A stretch of 64,000 nt of DNA from Microbacterium lacus (GTDB lineage Bacteria; Actinomycetota; Actinomycetes; Actinomycetales; Microbacteriaceae), in the NCBI RefSeq assembly GCF_002812805.1, contig NZ_NMUM01000009.1:1-64000 (forward strand), given 5' to 3'. Positions 33,722-42,193 of the stretch are shown one piece after another. Each line of letters starts with the position of its first letter. Positions within the stretch are counted from its first letter, which is position 1. The position numbers and the translations under genes are program-made. The notes under the pieces were generated by a model. The model saw only the letters and a program-made list of their open reading frames with translations. It was not told the DNA's origin and did not search any database.

Positions 33722-34450
33722 ATGACTGTCACCGTCGTCGGCGGTGGGCGACTCGGGCGTCCGCTCGCGCGCGCACTCCGTGCTGCGGGAGCGGTCGTGC
33801 ACGGGCCGATGATGAGGGGCGAGACCGTCCCTTCGGCGGACGTCGTCCTGCTGTGCGTGACCGATGGAGAGATCGCTGGCGCGGCCGACATGCTTCACGG
33901 CTCGGCGGCTCTCATCGGCTCCGTGTCTGGAGCGAACCCCCTTGCCGAGCTTGACGTGGACTTCGGGTGGCACCCGCTGCAAACCTTCGTCGGCGACGAA
34001 GGACCTGACGCGTTCCGCGGGATCGGCTGCGCCATCGCCGGGAAGTCCGTCGATGCCCTCGCGGTCGCCCAGCAGCTGGCGGACCTGCTCGGCGCCCACG
34101 CGTTCCCGGTCGCCGACGACCAGCGGGCCGCGTATCACGCCGCCGCGTCGATCGCGTCGAACTTCACCGTCACCCTCCTGGCTGCGGCCGAAAATGTCGC
34201 CGCGGGCGCAGGGCTCACCCCGGCGGAGGCGCGTGCGCTCCTCGCCCCATTGGTGCGCCGCACGATCGAAAACTGGGCAGTGCGGGGCCCGGAGGCGGCG
34301 CTCACCGGTCCGGTGTCGCGGGGCGACGAACGCACGGTAACCCGGCAGCGCGACGCGATCGCCGGACGATCTCCCGAGGTGCTCCCGCTGTTCGACGTCT
34401 TGTGCGAAAGCACGCGGGGGCTCGCTAAGAAGGGCAGGGCCACCGCATGA
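33722..34450 (+). CDS. Rossmann-fold/DUF2520 dehydrogenase-like protein, candidate ketopantoate reductase
   Basis: A protein of about 242 residues. The NAD(P)-binding VVGGGRLGRPLA opens the protein; the C-terminal DUF2520 helical domain follows (YHAAASIASNFTVTLLAAAE, ARALLAPLVRRTIENW). In actinobacteria this family sits next to panC and panD. No panE is present here although panB, panC and panD are, and the Rossmann/6-phosphogluconate-dehydrogenase-like architecture resembles that of ketopantoate reductases, so it may catalyse that missing step; this is inference. The start is uncertain: ATG 33722 gives MTVTVVGGG, while ATG 33686 and GTG 33665 are also in frame. Its stop overlaps panC by 4 bases. 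Confidence 0.8.
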   Translation: MTVTVVGGGRLGRPLARALRAAGAVVHGPMMRGETVPSADVVLLCVTDGEIAGAADMLHGSAALIGSVSGANPLAELDVDFGWHPLQTFVGDEGPDAFRGIGCAIAGKSVDALAVAQQLADLLGAHAFPVADDQRAAYHAAASIASNFTVTLLAAAENVAAGAGLTPAEARALLAPLVRRTIENWAVRGPEAALTGPVSRGDERTVTRQRDAIAGRSPEVLPLFDVLCESTRGLAKKGRATA

Positions 34451-35298
34451 GAATCATCCGCGACATCGCCGAGGTGCGCGACGCGCTCCGCAACGCTCGC
34501 GACGGCGGGAGCAACGTTGGACTGGTTCCCACCATGGGAGCCCTCCACGAAGGCCATCTGTCGCTCGTGCGTCAGGCTCGCGCCGAGACTGATCTCGTCG
34601 TCGTGTCGCTCTTCGTCAACCCGACCCAATTCGCCGCGAACGAAGACCTCGGCGCGTACCCGCGCGATGAAGCCCGCGACGCGGAACTCGCCGACGGGGC
34701 AGGCGCCGACATCCTGTTCGCTCCCCCAGCAGACCAGATCTACCCGGGCGGATATGCGACGACCGTGCACGTCTCCGGGATCACCGAGGTGCTATGCGGG
34801 GCGGCTCGGGGGCCAGAGCACTTCGACGGCGTCGCCACCGTCGTAACCAAGCTGCTGCACATCGTCGCACCCGACTCGGCCTACTTCGGGCAGAAGGACG
34901 CGCAGCAGGTGCTCGTGATCCGCCGGGTGGTCCGGGACCTCAACATTCCCGTGCGCATCGTGGCCTGCCCGATCGTGCGCGAGCGCGACGGCCTCGCGAT
35001 GAGCTCACGCAACGTCTATCTCGATCCCGCCGCGCGTGAGCGCGCCACAGCACTTAATCGGGCGTTGGATGCCGCGGCCAGACTCGTCGCTCAAGGAGAA
35101 ACGCGAGCGGATACGGTGCTCCAGGCAGCGCGCTCCGTCCTGGCTGCCGCGGACATCGACCCGGAATACCTCGAACTGCGCTCACCCGACGATCTCCGCA
35201 TCCTCGACAGCGTCGGCGACTCGGCGCTGCTCGCGGTCGCTGCGCAGGTCGGACGAGCACGCCTGATCGACAACCGAATCCTGGAGGCGACCCGCTAA
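34447..35298 (+). CDS. panC: Pantothenate synthetase (pantoate-beta-alanine ligase)
   Basis: A 283-residue class I synthetase-fold enzyme that joins pantoate and beta-alanine with ATP. The adenylation motif [14 protein letters not shown] (HIGH-like), [24 protein letters not shown] and the KMSKS-like MSSRNVYL are all present. Length is normal. It starts in an ATGA overlap with the DUF2520 gene and shares one base with panD, so the three are tightly coupled. Confidence 0.97.
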   Translation: MRIIRDIAEVRDALRNARDGGSNVGLVPTMGALHEGHLSLVRQARAETDLVVVSLFVNPTQFAANEDLGAYPRDEARDAELADGAGADILFAPPADQIYPGGYATTVHVSGITEVLCGAARGPEHFDGVATVVTKLLHIVAPDSAYFGQKDAQQVLVIRRVVRDLNIPVRIVACPIVRERDGLAMSSRNVYLDPAARERATALNRALDAAARLVAQGETRADTVLQAARSVLAAADIDPEYLELRSPDDLRILDSVGDSALLAVAAQVGRARLIDNRILEATR

Positions 35299-35693
35299 TG
35301 CGACGCACGATGCTGAAATCGAAGATCCACCGTGCGACCATCACGGACAGCGATCTCAACTACGTCGGTTCGATCACGATCGACCCCCTTCTCCTCGATG
35401 CGGCCGACATCCGCGTCCACGAGCAGGTGCAGGTGCTCGACATCGACAACGGCGCCCGCTTCGAGACCTACGCGCTCCCCGGCACGCCCGGGAGCGGTGA
35501 GATCCAGATCAACGGCGCGGCAGCGCGCCTCGTCCACCACGGCGACCTCGTGATCGTACTGACCTACGCCGACTACGACGAGGACGAGGTCGACTCGCAC
35601 GACCCGATCGTGGTGCACGTCGATCACCGCAACGGCATCATCGACGTCGACGACGCGGTCGCCGTCCTGCGAACGCCGGCCGTGCGCTCATGA
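35298..35693 (+). CDS. panD: Aspartate 1-decarboxylase
   Basis: A 131-residue pyruvoyl enzyme that makes beta-alanine from aspartate. The self-cleavage site is YVGSIT, with Gly-Ser at residues 24-25, and the catalytic Tyr58-like position lies in [20 protein letters not shown] is the characteristic N terminus; the start used here adds four residues (MRRT), and an ATG at 35310 would remove them. It overlaps panC by one base and panB by four. Confidence 0.96.
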   Translation: MRRTMLKSKIHRATITDSDLNYVGSITIDPLLLDAADIRVHEQVQVLDIDNGARFETYALPGTPGSGEIQINGAAARLVHHGDLVIVLTYADYDEDEVDSHDPIVVHVDHRNGIIDVDDAVAVLRTPAVRS

Positions 35694-36595
35694 GCGCTCA
35701 GTCGGTCCCCGTGAGTTCGTCGAACGCCCGCGCACGGCGGACTATCGCCAGCCTCGCGGCGCAGAAGACCGCCGGTGAGCCGATCGTGATGGTCACCGCC
35801 TACGACTACCCGAGCGCACAGATCGCCGAAGCCGCCGGGGCCGACGTCGTGCTCGTCGGCGACTCGGCCGCGATGACCGTACTCGGATACGACAGCACGG
35901 TGCCGGTAACGGTCGAAGAGATGCTCATGCTCACCGCCGCGGTGCGCCGTGGCCTCTCGACCCCACTCCTGGTCGCCGACCTCCCCTTCGGTTCCTACGA
36001 GGGTTCCGACGAGCAGGCCATCGCGACCGCGCAACGGTTCATCAAATCGACCGGGTGCGACGCCGTCAAGATCGAACGCGGAGGATCCTCCGTCGACCGC
36101 GCCCGCGCCATCATCGGAGCGGGCATCCCCGTCATGGGCCACGTCGGACTCACCCCCCAGACCGCCGCCACGATCGACGGGTACCGATCGCAGGGGCGCA
36201 CCGCCGAGGAAGGCCTCGCCATCCACGACAGTGCCCGAGAACTCCAGGACGCGGGGTGCTTCGCAATCGTGTTCGAAGCGATCCCCACTGCGGTAACGAA
36301 CGCGATCACGCCACGTCTCGACATACCCGTCATCGGGATTGGCGCAGGGCCGAACACGGACGGGCAAGTGCTCGTCTTCCATGACATTCTTGGCATCTAT
36401 GACGGCCACGCAGCCCGCTTCGTAAAGCGCTACGCCGAACTGCGCGGCCCGATGATCGCCGCGGTGACCGCATACGCTGACGACGTGCGCAGCCTCGCAT
36501 ACCCGCAGCCCGAGCACGGGTACAACCTCACCGCGTCGGAGACCACCCGATTGGATCGACTGCTGACCGACCGGAGCCACATTCATCCCGACTAG
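35690..36595 (+). CDS. panB: 3-methyl-2-oxobutanoate hydroxymethyltransferase
   Basis: A 301-residue TIM-barrel enzyme that adds a hydroxymethyl group from methylenetetrahydrofolate to 2-ketoisovalerate, the first committed step to pantoate. [62 protein letters not shown] and [17 protein letters not shown] are all diagnostic. The ATG overlaps the panD stop by 4 bases. It ends the cassette; the second copy of the parA/HTH repeat starts 180 bases later. Confidence 0.97.
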   Translation: MSAQSVPVSSSNARARRTIASLAAQKTAGEPIVMVTAYDYPSAQIAEAAGADVVLVGDSAAMTVLGYDSTVPVTVEEMLMLTAAVRRGLSTPLLVADLPFGSYEGSDEQAIATAQRFIKSTGCDAVKIERGGSSVDRARAIIGAGIPVMGHVGLTPQTAATIDGYRSQGRTAEEGLAIHDSARELQDAGCFAIVFEAIPTAVTNAITPRLDIPVIGIGAGPNTDGQVLVFHDILGIYDGHAARFVKRYAELRGPMIAAVTAYADDVRSLAYPQPEHGYNLTASETTRLDRLLTDRSHIHPD

Positions 36596-36662
36596 CCCGA
36601 GGGATGCGGAGCATCGCGCCCCACATACGTGGCCTGGCAGAGAGCCTTGAGCTGAGCTGGTT

Positions 36663-36690
36663 CCCCCGGCCGCGGCTGGCGCCGCGGGGG
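36663..36690 (+). terminator. GC-rich hairpin after panB
   Basis: CCCCCGGCCGCGG and CGCCGCGGGGG can pair with small internal mismatches about 70 bases after the panB stop. There is no T tract. Confidence 0.35.
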
Positions 36691-36774
36691 CGAGTACTCG
36701 AGCACGGGGCGCGTACGCCGATGACCAAGGCTCTACACCTGGGCAACTTCGAGGCTGCGGGATCGCCGAGTTGT

Positions 36775-37278
36775 CCGACGCGAGAGCGCCGCACCCAACT
36801 GCATCGTGACGGTCGTCTTGCCGACGCCGTCCTTCTGGTTTGCCACAGCGATCGCTCGCACGACCATCTCGTTGTTGCGGAACTTGTTAGGGCCTTGACA
36901 ATAGTACACTCCTAAGTCGTATAGTCAGTCAGAAGCAATCTGCGGAATGCATGTGCGGTAAGGCGAACTAAGGGGGTGAAGGTCGACGTGAAGACACTCG
37001 ACGGCAAGACAATGTCCGCGCAGCGCGCGACGCAGCCGGTCGGGTCCGCACTGCGCATTGCGCCCGGTCCTATCGCAACAGCCGTCGACGACACGGCGGG
37101 CGTGGAGACCACACTCGAACCGCACTACCTCGCCGAACGCGGCCGCTACGTCATCACCACCATCGCACTTCAGCTCGACGTCCCGGAGCGCACCGCCTCA
37201 GACTGGATCCAGAAAGCACGCGCCGCGGGCTGGCTGATCGGCATGACGTCCAACGTCGGCCGACCCGCCGGTGGCTGA
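36775..37278. repeat. Right copy of the duplicated parA-start/promoter/HTH segment
   Basis: This matches 30264-30653 and 30942-31055. It retains a relic of about 90 bases of the parA 5' end (minus strand, no longer part of an intact frame), the divergent promoter region and the HTH gene with an internal deletion. It lies between panB and the excisionase/integrase genes. Confidence 0.85.
36988..37278 (+). CDS. DNA-binding protein with HTH, internally deleted copy
   Basis: A protein of about 96 residues that repeats the N terminus (LDGKTMSAQRATQPVGSALRI) and the C-terminal HTH (LDVPERTASDWIQKARAAGWL) of the protein at 30477 but lacks 96 internal residues. The deletion removes exactly 288 bases and joins at a CATC present on both sides in the full copy, so the frame is preserved. 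The ribosome site AAGGGGGTGA and promoter boxes are intact. It could act as a mini-regulator competing at the same operator, or be a relic. It is next to the excisionase and integrase genes. Confidence 0.65.
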   Translation: MKTLDGKTMSAQRATQPVGSALRIAPGPIATAVDDTAGVETTLEPHYLAERGRYVITTIALQLDVPERTASDWIQKARAAGWLIGMTSNVGRPAGG

Positions 37279-37434
37279 TGTAAAGCCTCAACCAGACGTG
37301 GGTGTTTCGCGTGTCTTCCGCTGGATTGCGCTGGGGCTTTGCGCGGCCTTCACCGGGCCTGCATTCGCAGGACGATCGCACCACTCGTCGTGGAAAACCG
37401 TCTCGCGTTCCACCGAGGACCAAAGGAGGCTGCA

Positions 37435-37668
37435 ATGACGCTGGATGCATCACCGTTCGCCGACGTGGACGTGCGAACGCCCCGCTCCGCATACCTCGAT
37501 CGGCGCGAAGCGGCAGAGTACTGCCGAGTGCCGATGTCGACGTTCGACTCGCTACGCCGCAGAAACCAAATCCCCCACCCTGATGCGGAAATGGGCAAAC
37601 ACATGCTCTGGAAGCGCGCGACACTCGACGACTTCCTCGAGTCCGGAGGCACCCGTGACCTCCGGTGA
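37435..37668 (+). CDS. Excisionase-like helix-turn-helix protein
   Basis: A 77-residue protein with a MerR/excisionase-type HTH (YLDRREAAEYCRVPMSTFDS followed by KHMLWKRATLDDFLES). Such proteins bend attachment-site DNA and steer the integrase toward excision. AAAGGAGG lies six bases before the ATG at 37435. It overlaps the integrase start by 14 bases, a standard xis-int arrangement. Confidence 0.8.
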   Translation: MTLDASPFADVDVRTPRSAYLDRREAAEYCRVPMSTFDSLRRRNQIPHPDAEMGKHMLWKRATLDDFLESGGTRDLR

Positions 37669-38803
37669 CGGGCCTGCAAGCCGAATCGACCCCAAGACTC
37701 TTCGGACACTTCCTGAAGGGATTCGATACCGTGCCGACCGCGGGGGCAAGTACCAAGTGCGTATCTGGGGTGTCGGCCGCAATGGCGAGTGGAAGGAGCG
37801 CGCCACACTCGTCGATTCACTCAAGGAGGCGAAAGCACTTCGCGCAGACGGTGCGGCACGGCAGTTCCCCGAGGGGTCAATGAGACTCGGCGACTGGTAT
37901 GAGAGATACTGGCCGACGATCCGTGACAGTGTCCGCCCCGCTACAACGCGCGCATACGAGCGCGGCTGGCGGCTGCGGGTCCAACCATGGCTCGGGCACC
38001 GCAGACTCGAGACGATCACGGCAGGCGATGTCGAACAAGCGCTCACCGAGTGGACCGGCGGGGCGTCGACCAAGATCGACGCGCTTGCTGTCCTCAGCCG
38101 TCTCCTCGACGGCGCAGTACGCGCCAAACTGATCCCGATGAATCAAGCACGCCTCGCACGGCGACCAGTCGCGGACCCACAGCTCAACCTCCGATCGCGT
38201 GCACTCACACCGGAGGAGGTCGGCGTGGTGCTGAACGCGATTCCGGCAGGCCCCTATCGCAACTATCTCGCCGGCCTCATCTACACCGGCATGCGCGCCA
38301 ACGAAGCCGCCGCCCTCCAGGTTGGCGACGTCGATCTCGATGCGCGATCAATCCACGTGCACCGCAGCTTCAGCGCCGATCTCGATGGTCGGATCAAGGA
38401 ATACACGCCGAAGAGCCACAAGGAGAGAGACGTCCCGATTCCGTCAGTGCTCGTCCCGCACCTTGATGACGCAATGACCGGCAAATCGCGCTCCTCGCTC
38501 GTGTTCACCGGCCCAAAAGGTGGCCGGATCAACGGGTCCAACGTCCGCAGGGCCATCAAGTGGGACGCGATCAGAGCGGTCCTAGACCGTGACGATTACC
38601 GTCTTCACGACCTTCGCCACACACTCGCTACGCTGCTGTTCGATGGCGGCGCTGCTGCGAACGACGTGCAAGCCATCATGGGGCACTCCACCCTGCAAAT
38701 GACCGAGCGGTACAGCCGCGCCAGGTCGGACGCAGCGAGACGCGGTGCGGAGAGACTTGATGGCCTGTTCGGAGTGCCGCCTCGAAGCGGGCCATCCCTC
38801 TGA
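37655..38803 (+). CDS. int: Tyrosine-type site-specific integrase
   Basis: A 382-residue phage-type integrase. The N-terminal AP2-like arm-binding domain (GKYQVRIWGVGRNGEWKERA) is followed by a SAM-like core-binding domain (YWPTIRDSVRPATTRAYERG) and the catalytic domain with Arg in GMRANEAAAL, His-x-x-Arg in LHDLRHTLA, His in MGHST and nucleophile Tyr in TERYSRA. The GTG at 37655 has GGAGG eight bases upstream and overlaps xis. The attachment repeat with direct repeats lies 360 bases downstream, so this enzyme probably acted at the 47-base repeats at 39164 and 44652. Confidence 0.93.
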   Translation: MTSGDGPASRIDPKTLRTLPEGIRYRADRGGKYQVRIWGVGRNGEWKERATLVDSLKEAKALRADGAARQFPEGSMRLGDWYERYWPTIRDSVRPATTRAYERGWRLRVQPWLGHRRLETITAGDVEQALTEWTGGASTKIDALAVLSRLLDGAVRAKLIPMNQARLARRPVADPQLNLRSRALTPEEVGVVLNAIPAGPYRNYLAGLIYTGMRANEAAALQVGDVDLDARSIHVHRSFSADLDGRIKEYTPKSHKERDVPIPSVLVPHLDDAMTGKSRSSLVFTGPKGGRINGSNVRRAIKWDAIRAVLDRDDYRLHDLRHTLATLLFDGGAAANDVQAIMGHSTLQMTERYSRARSDAARRGAERLDGLFGVPPRSGPSL

Positions 38804-39079
38804 TCACCCGCGAAGCCCTGGCGACTCGGCGGCGGGCGTCGCGTTAGATTCACCCCGATCAGCCCTGCCTTGTGGCCTTCGTGGGGCGCGCAGATTGGCG
38901 CGCGACTGACCTCGGCGAGAGCCGATCGGTCGGATGGGGCCTCGCCGCGGCGGCCTGCGAAATGGAAGAATCGGTAGCATGCAGCGCGCGGCCATCGACG
39001 ACGGCGTACTCGGTTGGCGGGGACGGAATCACCGCACGATCTGTGCCGGGAATGTGCTGGGAACTCCACCAAAACAATG

Positions 39080-39160
39080 ACGATCAACGAGGCTCAATGA
39101 GCACTCGAACCGCGGAATCACGCGGCTGATTAGCATCAACGAGTACCCAAGAAGCCCCCG
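39080..39160 (+). repeat. Arm-type direct repeats beside the left attachment repeat
   Basis: Short repeats of the form AACGAG(N)CTCAATGAGCACTCG and CAACGAGTACC recur upstream of the 47-base repeat. A closely similar block (AACGAGCACCAATGAGCAC, CCAACGAGTACCAAC) lies upstream of the second repeat at about 44569-44628. This layout fits integrase arm-binding sites. Confidence 0.5.
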
Positions 39161-39163
39161 CAA

Positions 39164-39210
39164 CTAACTGAAAATCGTGAGGTCACGGGATCGACGCCCG
39201 TCGGAGCCAC
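39164..39210 (+). repeat. Left 47-base attachment-type direct repeat
   Basis: This is identical to 44652-44698. It reads like the 3' half of a tRNA: anticodon-loop-like CTGAAAA, then 5-base stem, 5-base variable region, T-arm ACGGG-ATCGACG-CCCGT and acceptor strand CGGAGCCA. No 5' half is present, so it is not a functional tRNA here. A terminator follows. Confidence 0.8.
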
Positions 39211-39211
39211 T

Positions 39212-39246
39212 GAAACCCTCTTCTGGCTTCTACAGGAGGGGGTTTC
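39212..39246 (+). terminator. Hairpin after the left attachment repeat
   Basis: GAAACCCTCTTCTG and CAGGAGGGGGTTTC pair around a short loop and are followed by TTTA. It is the analogue of the hairpin after the right repeat. Confidence 0.6.
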
Positions 39247-39759
39247 TTTATGCCCGGTCAGAGGCCATTTATCGGAATGCGGGGTAGTGCAAATGGCCGC
39301 CCACTGGCAACTGCTACTTCCATACGGGCGTCCACTGCGCCATCTGTGCCGGCAAAGTGCCCGTCACCTCCCGGCACAAATGAGCTGATGCCCCTGCGCC
39401 GCTTGATCGCATCGTCCGGGGCGTTGACGAACGAACACAAATGAGCGCCAACTGCGACGAACTGCAATCGCGTGCGAAGTGGCCGATTGGCAGTGACTGC
39501 ACGATTCCCATCGCCCACTCACACCCGCAATTGCATCACCGGCGGCCCGTTGAGCATCGCCGCGATTCGCTCTTAAGAAGCTGTTGCCACTGGCGCCACA
39601 CACTCGATGCGGGTCCCTCGGGGCGCAGGTTGCAAGCGGATCGTATCAACTTCCGCTAATCCAAATTATGTCAGATGACTGACATAGGCGAGCAACCTGC
39701 ATGCGGCCGGTGAGCACATGCGGAGCCGCGGCGCACGATCAGGTCCTTCATGACAGGAC
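39247..39759. other. 513 bases without a supported gene
   Basis: This is the left inner end of the 5.4-kb island, downstream of the protease gene. Short frames on both strands have no ribosome site or domain. The only structure is the palindrome at 39667. Confidence 0.5.
39667..39686. promoter_or_regulatory. Palindrome TATGTCAG-ATGA-CTGACATA
   Basis: Perfect 8-base arms surround a 4-base centre, 74 bases downstream of the protease stop. It may be an operator, a terminator of the convergent direction or a recombination site. Confidence 0.35.
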
Positions 39760-42192
39760 TCAAGCGCGAACTCCCACGTTTACAGCTGTGCGCAGGTCGC
39801 TCAGGGTGACACCAATCTCGGAGAGGGAGGCACGCATCTCGTCGTACACGGGTGCTGCACCCCGTAGGTCCTCGATTGTAAGGACGGCAGCGAATCGAAC
39901 ACCTTCGGCTGGAAAGGATTCGGCTGCTCTCGTGAGGTATTCGAGATCGAGGCGCCAGTCGGTCGATTTGCCTCGTCCGTTTGGCATGCGTGCCGTGTAG
40001 GACTTTACCGGGTACCACTTGCCAAGCACGCTCGCCAACGTGCGTTCGTTCGCATATCGATAGCCAGAGAAGAACTCGTGCGTCGGTTGTGCGCGGCTTT
40101 CGAAGACACCGTTCTCGTCAGACTGCTTCACGGCGCCGTCGAGATTTACACGGACCATTTCGACACCGTGGGCATAGTTGATGATGGGCTCGGTCACCAG
40201 TGTGAGCTTGAGAAGGCCACGACACTTGCCGTTGGTGTCGGAGAGTGAGTCTGGCCAGCGGAACGGAAACTTCACGTTCCGTCCAGGCTGAATGGTGTCA
40301 CTGAGGACGATAGTCATCCGGTGCGGCTCACCCTCGAGAGTCTCGGCGACTGTGGGAAGATGGCCGCGACCAACGAACGAGGGCGCGACGACCGCCACTT
40401 CTTTCGCGAGGAGGGTTGCGGGGAGTCTGGCGCTATGGGTTGCGAGCGCGATGAGGAGATCGCGCGACACATCGCCGGAGATAGCCGCATCCAAGGTTGC
40501 GAGGTATCGGGCCACCAGCGGTGCTGCGTAACTGGTCCCCGCAACGTCGCGGATGGTGCCAAAGGAGCTAATCGCGGTCAGGCCGGTCGCTCGTGCGGGA
40601 CCTTCGGGTCCCCCGCCTCCATACGCAGCGAAATCGGGCTTGAGCGCTGACGGGGTCTGATCGCTGCGACGTGTGTATCTCGCAGGTACGCCTTCAACGC
40701 CCTGCGCGAGTCCGGGTGGATTGGTCGCGCCGACACTGACATTGACCAGACTTTCAGCTGGCGCGAGGAGCCCGTCCGGGCCGGAATGGCGGGCGAGCAT
40801 CGCGTTGACCTCGGTGCTGTTGGGAGGCCATTCTTCCCGCTGCTCGGTCTCGGTCAGGTTCCCAGCCGAGATCACGAAGAGCACGTCCAGATCGAGCGCG
40901 ATTCTGTCGAGTCCTTGGGCAGCCAAACTGTAGGGGGCTCCACCCGGTGCCCTCCGAAGGTTGTACGACAAATTGAAAACCCGGACACCTGCTTCTTGCT
41001 TCGCGCGCGCGACGCTTGCACGAACCTCATCAAGAAAGTCCTCGAGAGATGCGTAGTAGTTGTCGTAGGCGCTGCCCGCAGGGAGCAGATCGAGATCGTA
41101 GACGCGGCAGTCCTCATCGGGATCCAAGATCCCAGAGTTGAAGGCGCTTCCCAACGCGATCAGTGAGGCGATGGTCGTTCCGTGATTCACTCGACTGACG
41201 TCACGGTCTCCTGGCGCAAGAAAGTCTGCCCGTCCGGCGACCCACGCTGAGTTGATGAACGGTCCACCGATTCCACCGTCGATGACTCCGACTACTGGTC
41301 GCACGCTTGCAGGATCCGGCGTACGTGCGGCCGATTCCTCGCCCGTGCTTGCAGCCGGCGCTTCAGTAGAGGGCGGAACTCGGTCCTCAAGCCTCACGCG
41401 CTTTACCGACGAGCTCGCCTCGAACTCCGCCAGCCCCTCCCGGAATGGGACAGTCGCCGGTGGGTGGTGAGCGACGTCAGACGGGCCGGGCGGCGACGCT
41501 TCAAGCGCACGTCTCACGCTTGCCTCGATTGCAGGAGGCGGCGCGATAGTGAAGGTGGTCTGCAGTTCGCGTAACCGAGCAGTCAACGCTCCAACCTCGG
41601 CAAGCGTTGCCGAGCGAAGGGGCTCGCGCTCGGGAAGATCAAATAGCTCAACCTGCGCCTTCGCGGCGCCATCGATCGTCAACCAAGCATCGGCTTCGTC
41701 AAGTGTGTATCCACGTTCTTCCGCAGGTGCCCACTCCCGCACGTCCTGGATCGCACTCACTTCTGTGCGTGGCGGCGACGGACTGTACACCAGTGCGCCG
41801 GAAGCGTCCGGCCGCCACCGTTCTTCGACCTCGGCGTCAGCGACCAGATCAATGACCTCTTCGAGCTTCGTCGGCGTTATCGCGAAGACGAGCTCCCCGT
41901 AGTCCCCGGTGCCCACATGGGACGCGCGCGATGATCTGAATAGTGTGCCGAACGGCCGGTGGGACTTCGCCAACGCATCCGGTCGCATCCGAACTGCAAC
42001 GTTGACTCGGTCGCTTGCGAGGTTGTTTCTCAGGATGGAACGCAGCGCACCGACGATGGCTGTTCTGTGCTCAGCAAATCCGCGGTCGTCACCTCGGAAG
42101 AAGTCTTTCGCCGCACCGCCACCGCGACGACCGTCGCGATCCCCACGAAACCAATCGGGGTTCATCACAATCTGAACAGGGCCGCCAGCCAT
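39760..42192 (-). CDS. ietS: Subtilisin-like serine protease of an ietAS-type system
   Basis: An 810-residue protein with a long N-terminal region (1-295) of unknown fold, then an S8 peptidase domain with the catalytic triad Asp305 (VGVIDGGIGG), His337 (NHGTTIASL) and Ser554 (GTSYAAPLV), and oxyanion Asn445 (ISAGN). A C-terminal beta-rich domain follows. There is no signal peptide, so it acts in the cytoplasm. One base separates it from the AAA ATPase gene upstream. The subtilase plus AAA ATPase pair matches IetS/IetA, known from plasmid incompatibility in Agrobacterium and from phage-defence screens. Confidence 0.85.
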   Translation of the reverse strand: MAGGPVQIVMNPDWFRGDRDGRRGGGAAKDFFRGDDRGFAEHRTAIVGALRSILRNNLASDRVNVAVRMRPDALAKSHRPFGTLFRSSRASHVGTGDYGELVFAITPTKLEEVIDLVADAEVEERWRPDASGALVYSPSPPRTEVSAIQDVREWAPAEERGYTLDEADAWLTIDGAAKAQVELFDLPEREPLRSATLAEVGALTARLRELQTTFTIAPPPAIEASVRRALEASPPGPSDVAHHPPATVPFREGLAEFEASSSVKRVRLEDRVPPSTEAPAASTGEESAARTPDPASVRPVVGVIDGGIGGPFINSAWVAGRADFLAPGDRDVSRVNHGTTIASLIALGSAFNSGILDPDEDCRVYDLDLLPAGSAYDNYYASLEDFLDEVRASVARAKQEAGVRVFNLSYNLRRAPGGAPYSLAAQGLDRIALDLDVLFVISAGNLTETEQREEWPPNSTEVNAMLARHSGPDGLLAPAESLVNVSVGATNPPGLAQGVEGVPARYTRRSDQTPSALKPDFAAYGGGGPEGPARATGLTAISSFGTIRDVAGTSYAAPLVARYLATLDAAISGDVSRDLLIALATHSARLPATLLAKEVAVVAPSFVGRGHLPTVAETLEGEPHRMTIVLSDTIQPGRNVKFPFRWPDSLSDTNGKCRGLLKLTLVTEPIINYAHGVEMVRVNLDGAVKQSDENGVFESRAQPTHEFFSGYRYANERTLASVLGKWYPVKSYTARMPNGRGKSTDWRLDLEYLTRAAESFPAEGVRFAAVLTIEDLRGAAPVYDEMRASLSEIGVTLSDLRTAVNVGVRA

Positions 42193-42193
42193 T

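Noticed and set aside
39164..39210. A functional tRNA gene at the attachment repeat
   Set aside because: Only the anticodon-to-acceptor half is present. No D-arm or 5' acceptor strand lies upstream of either copy, and the T-loop begins with A instead of T.
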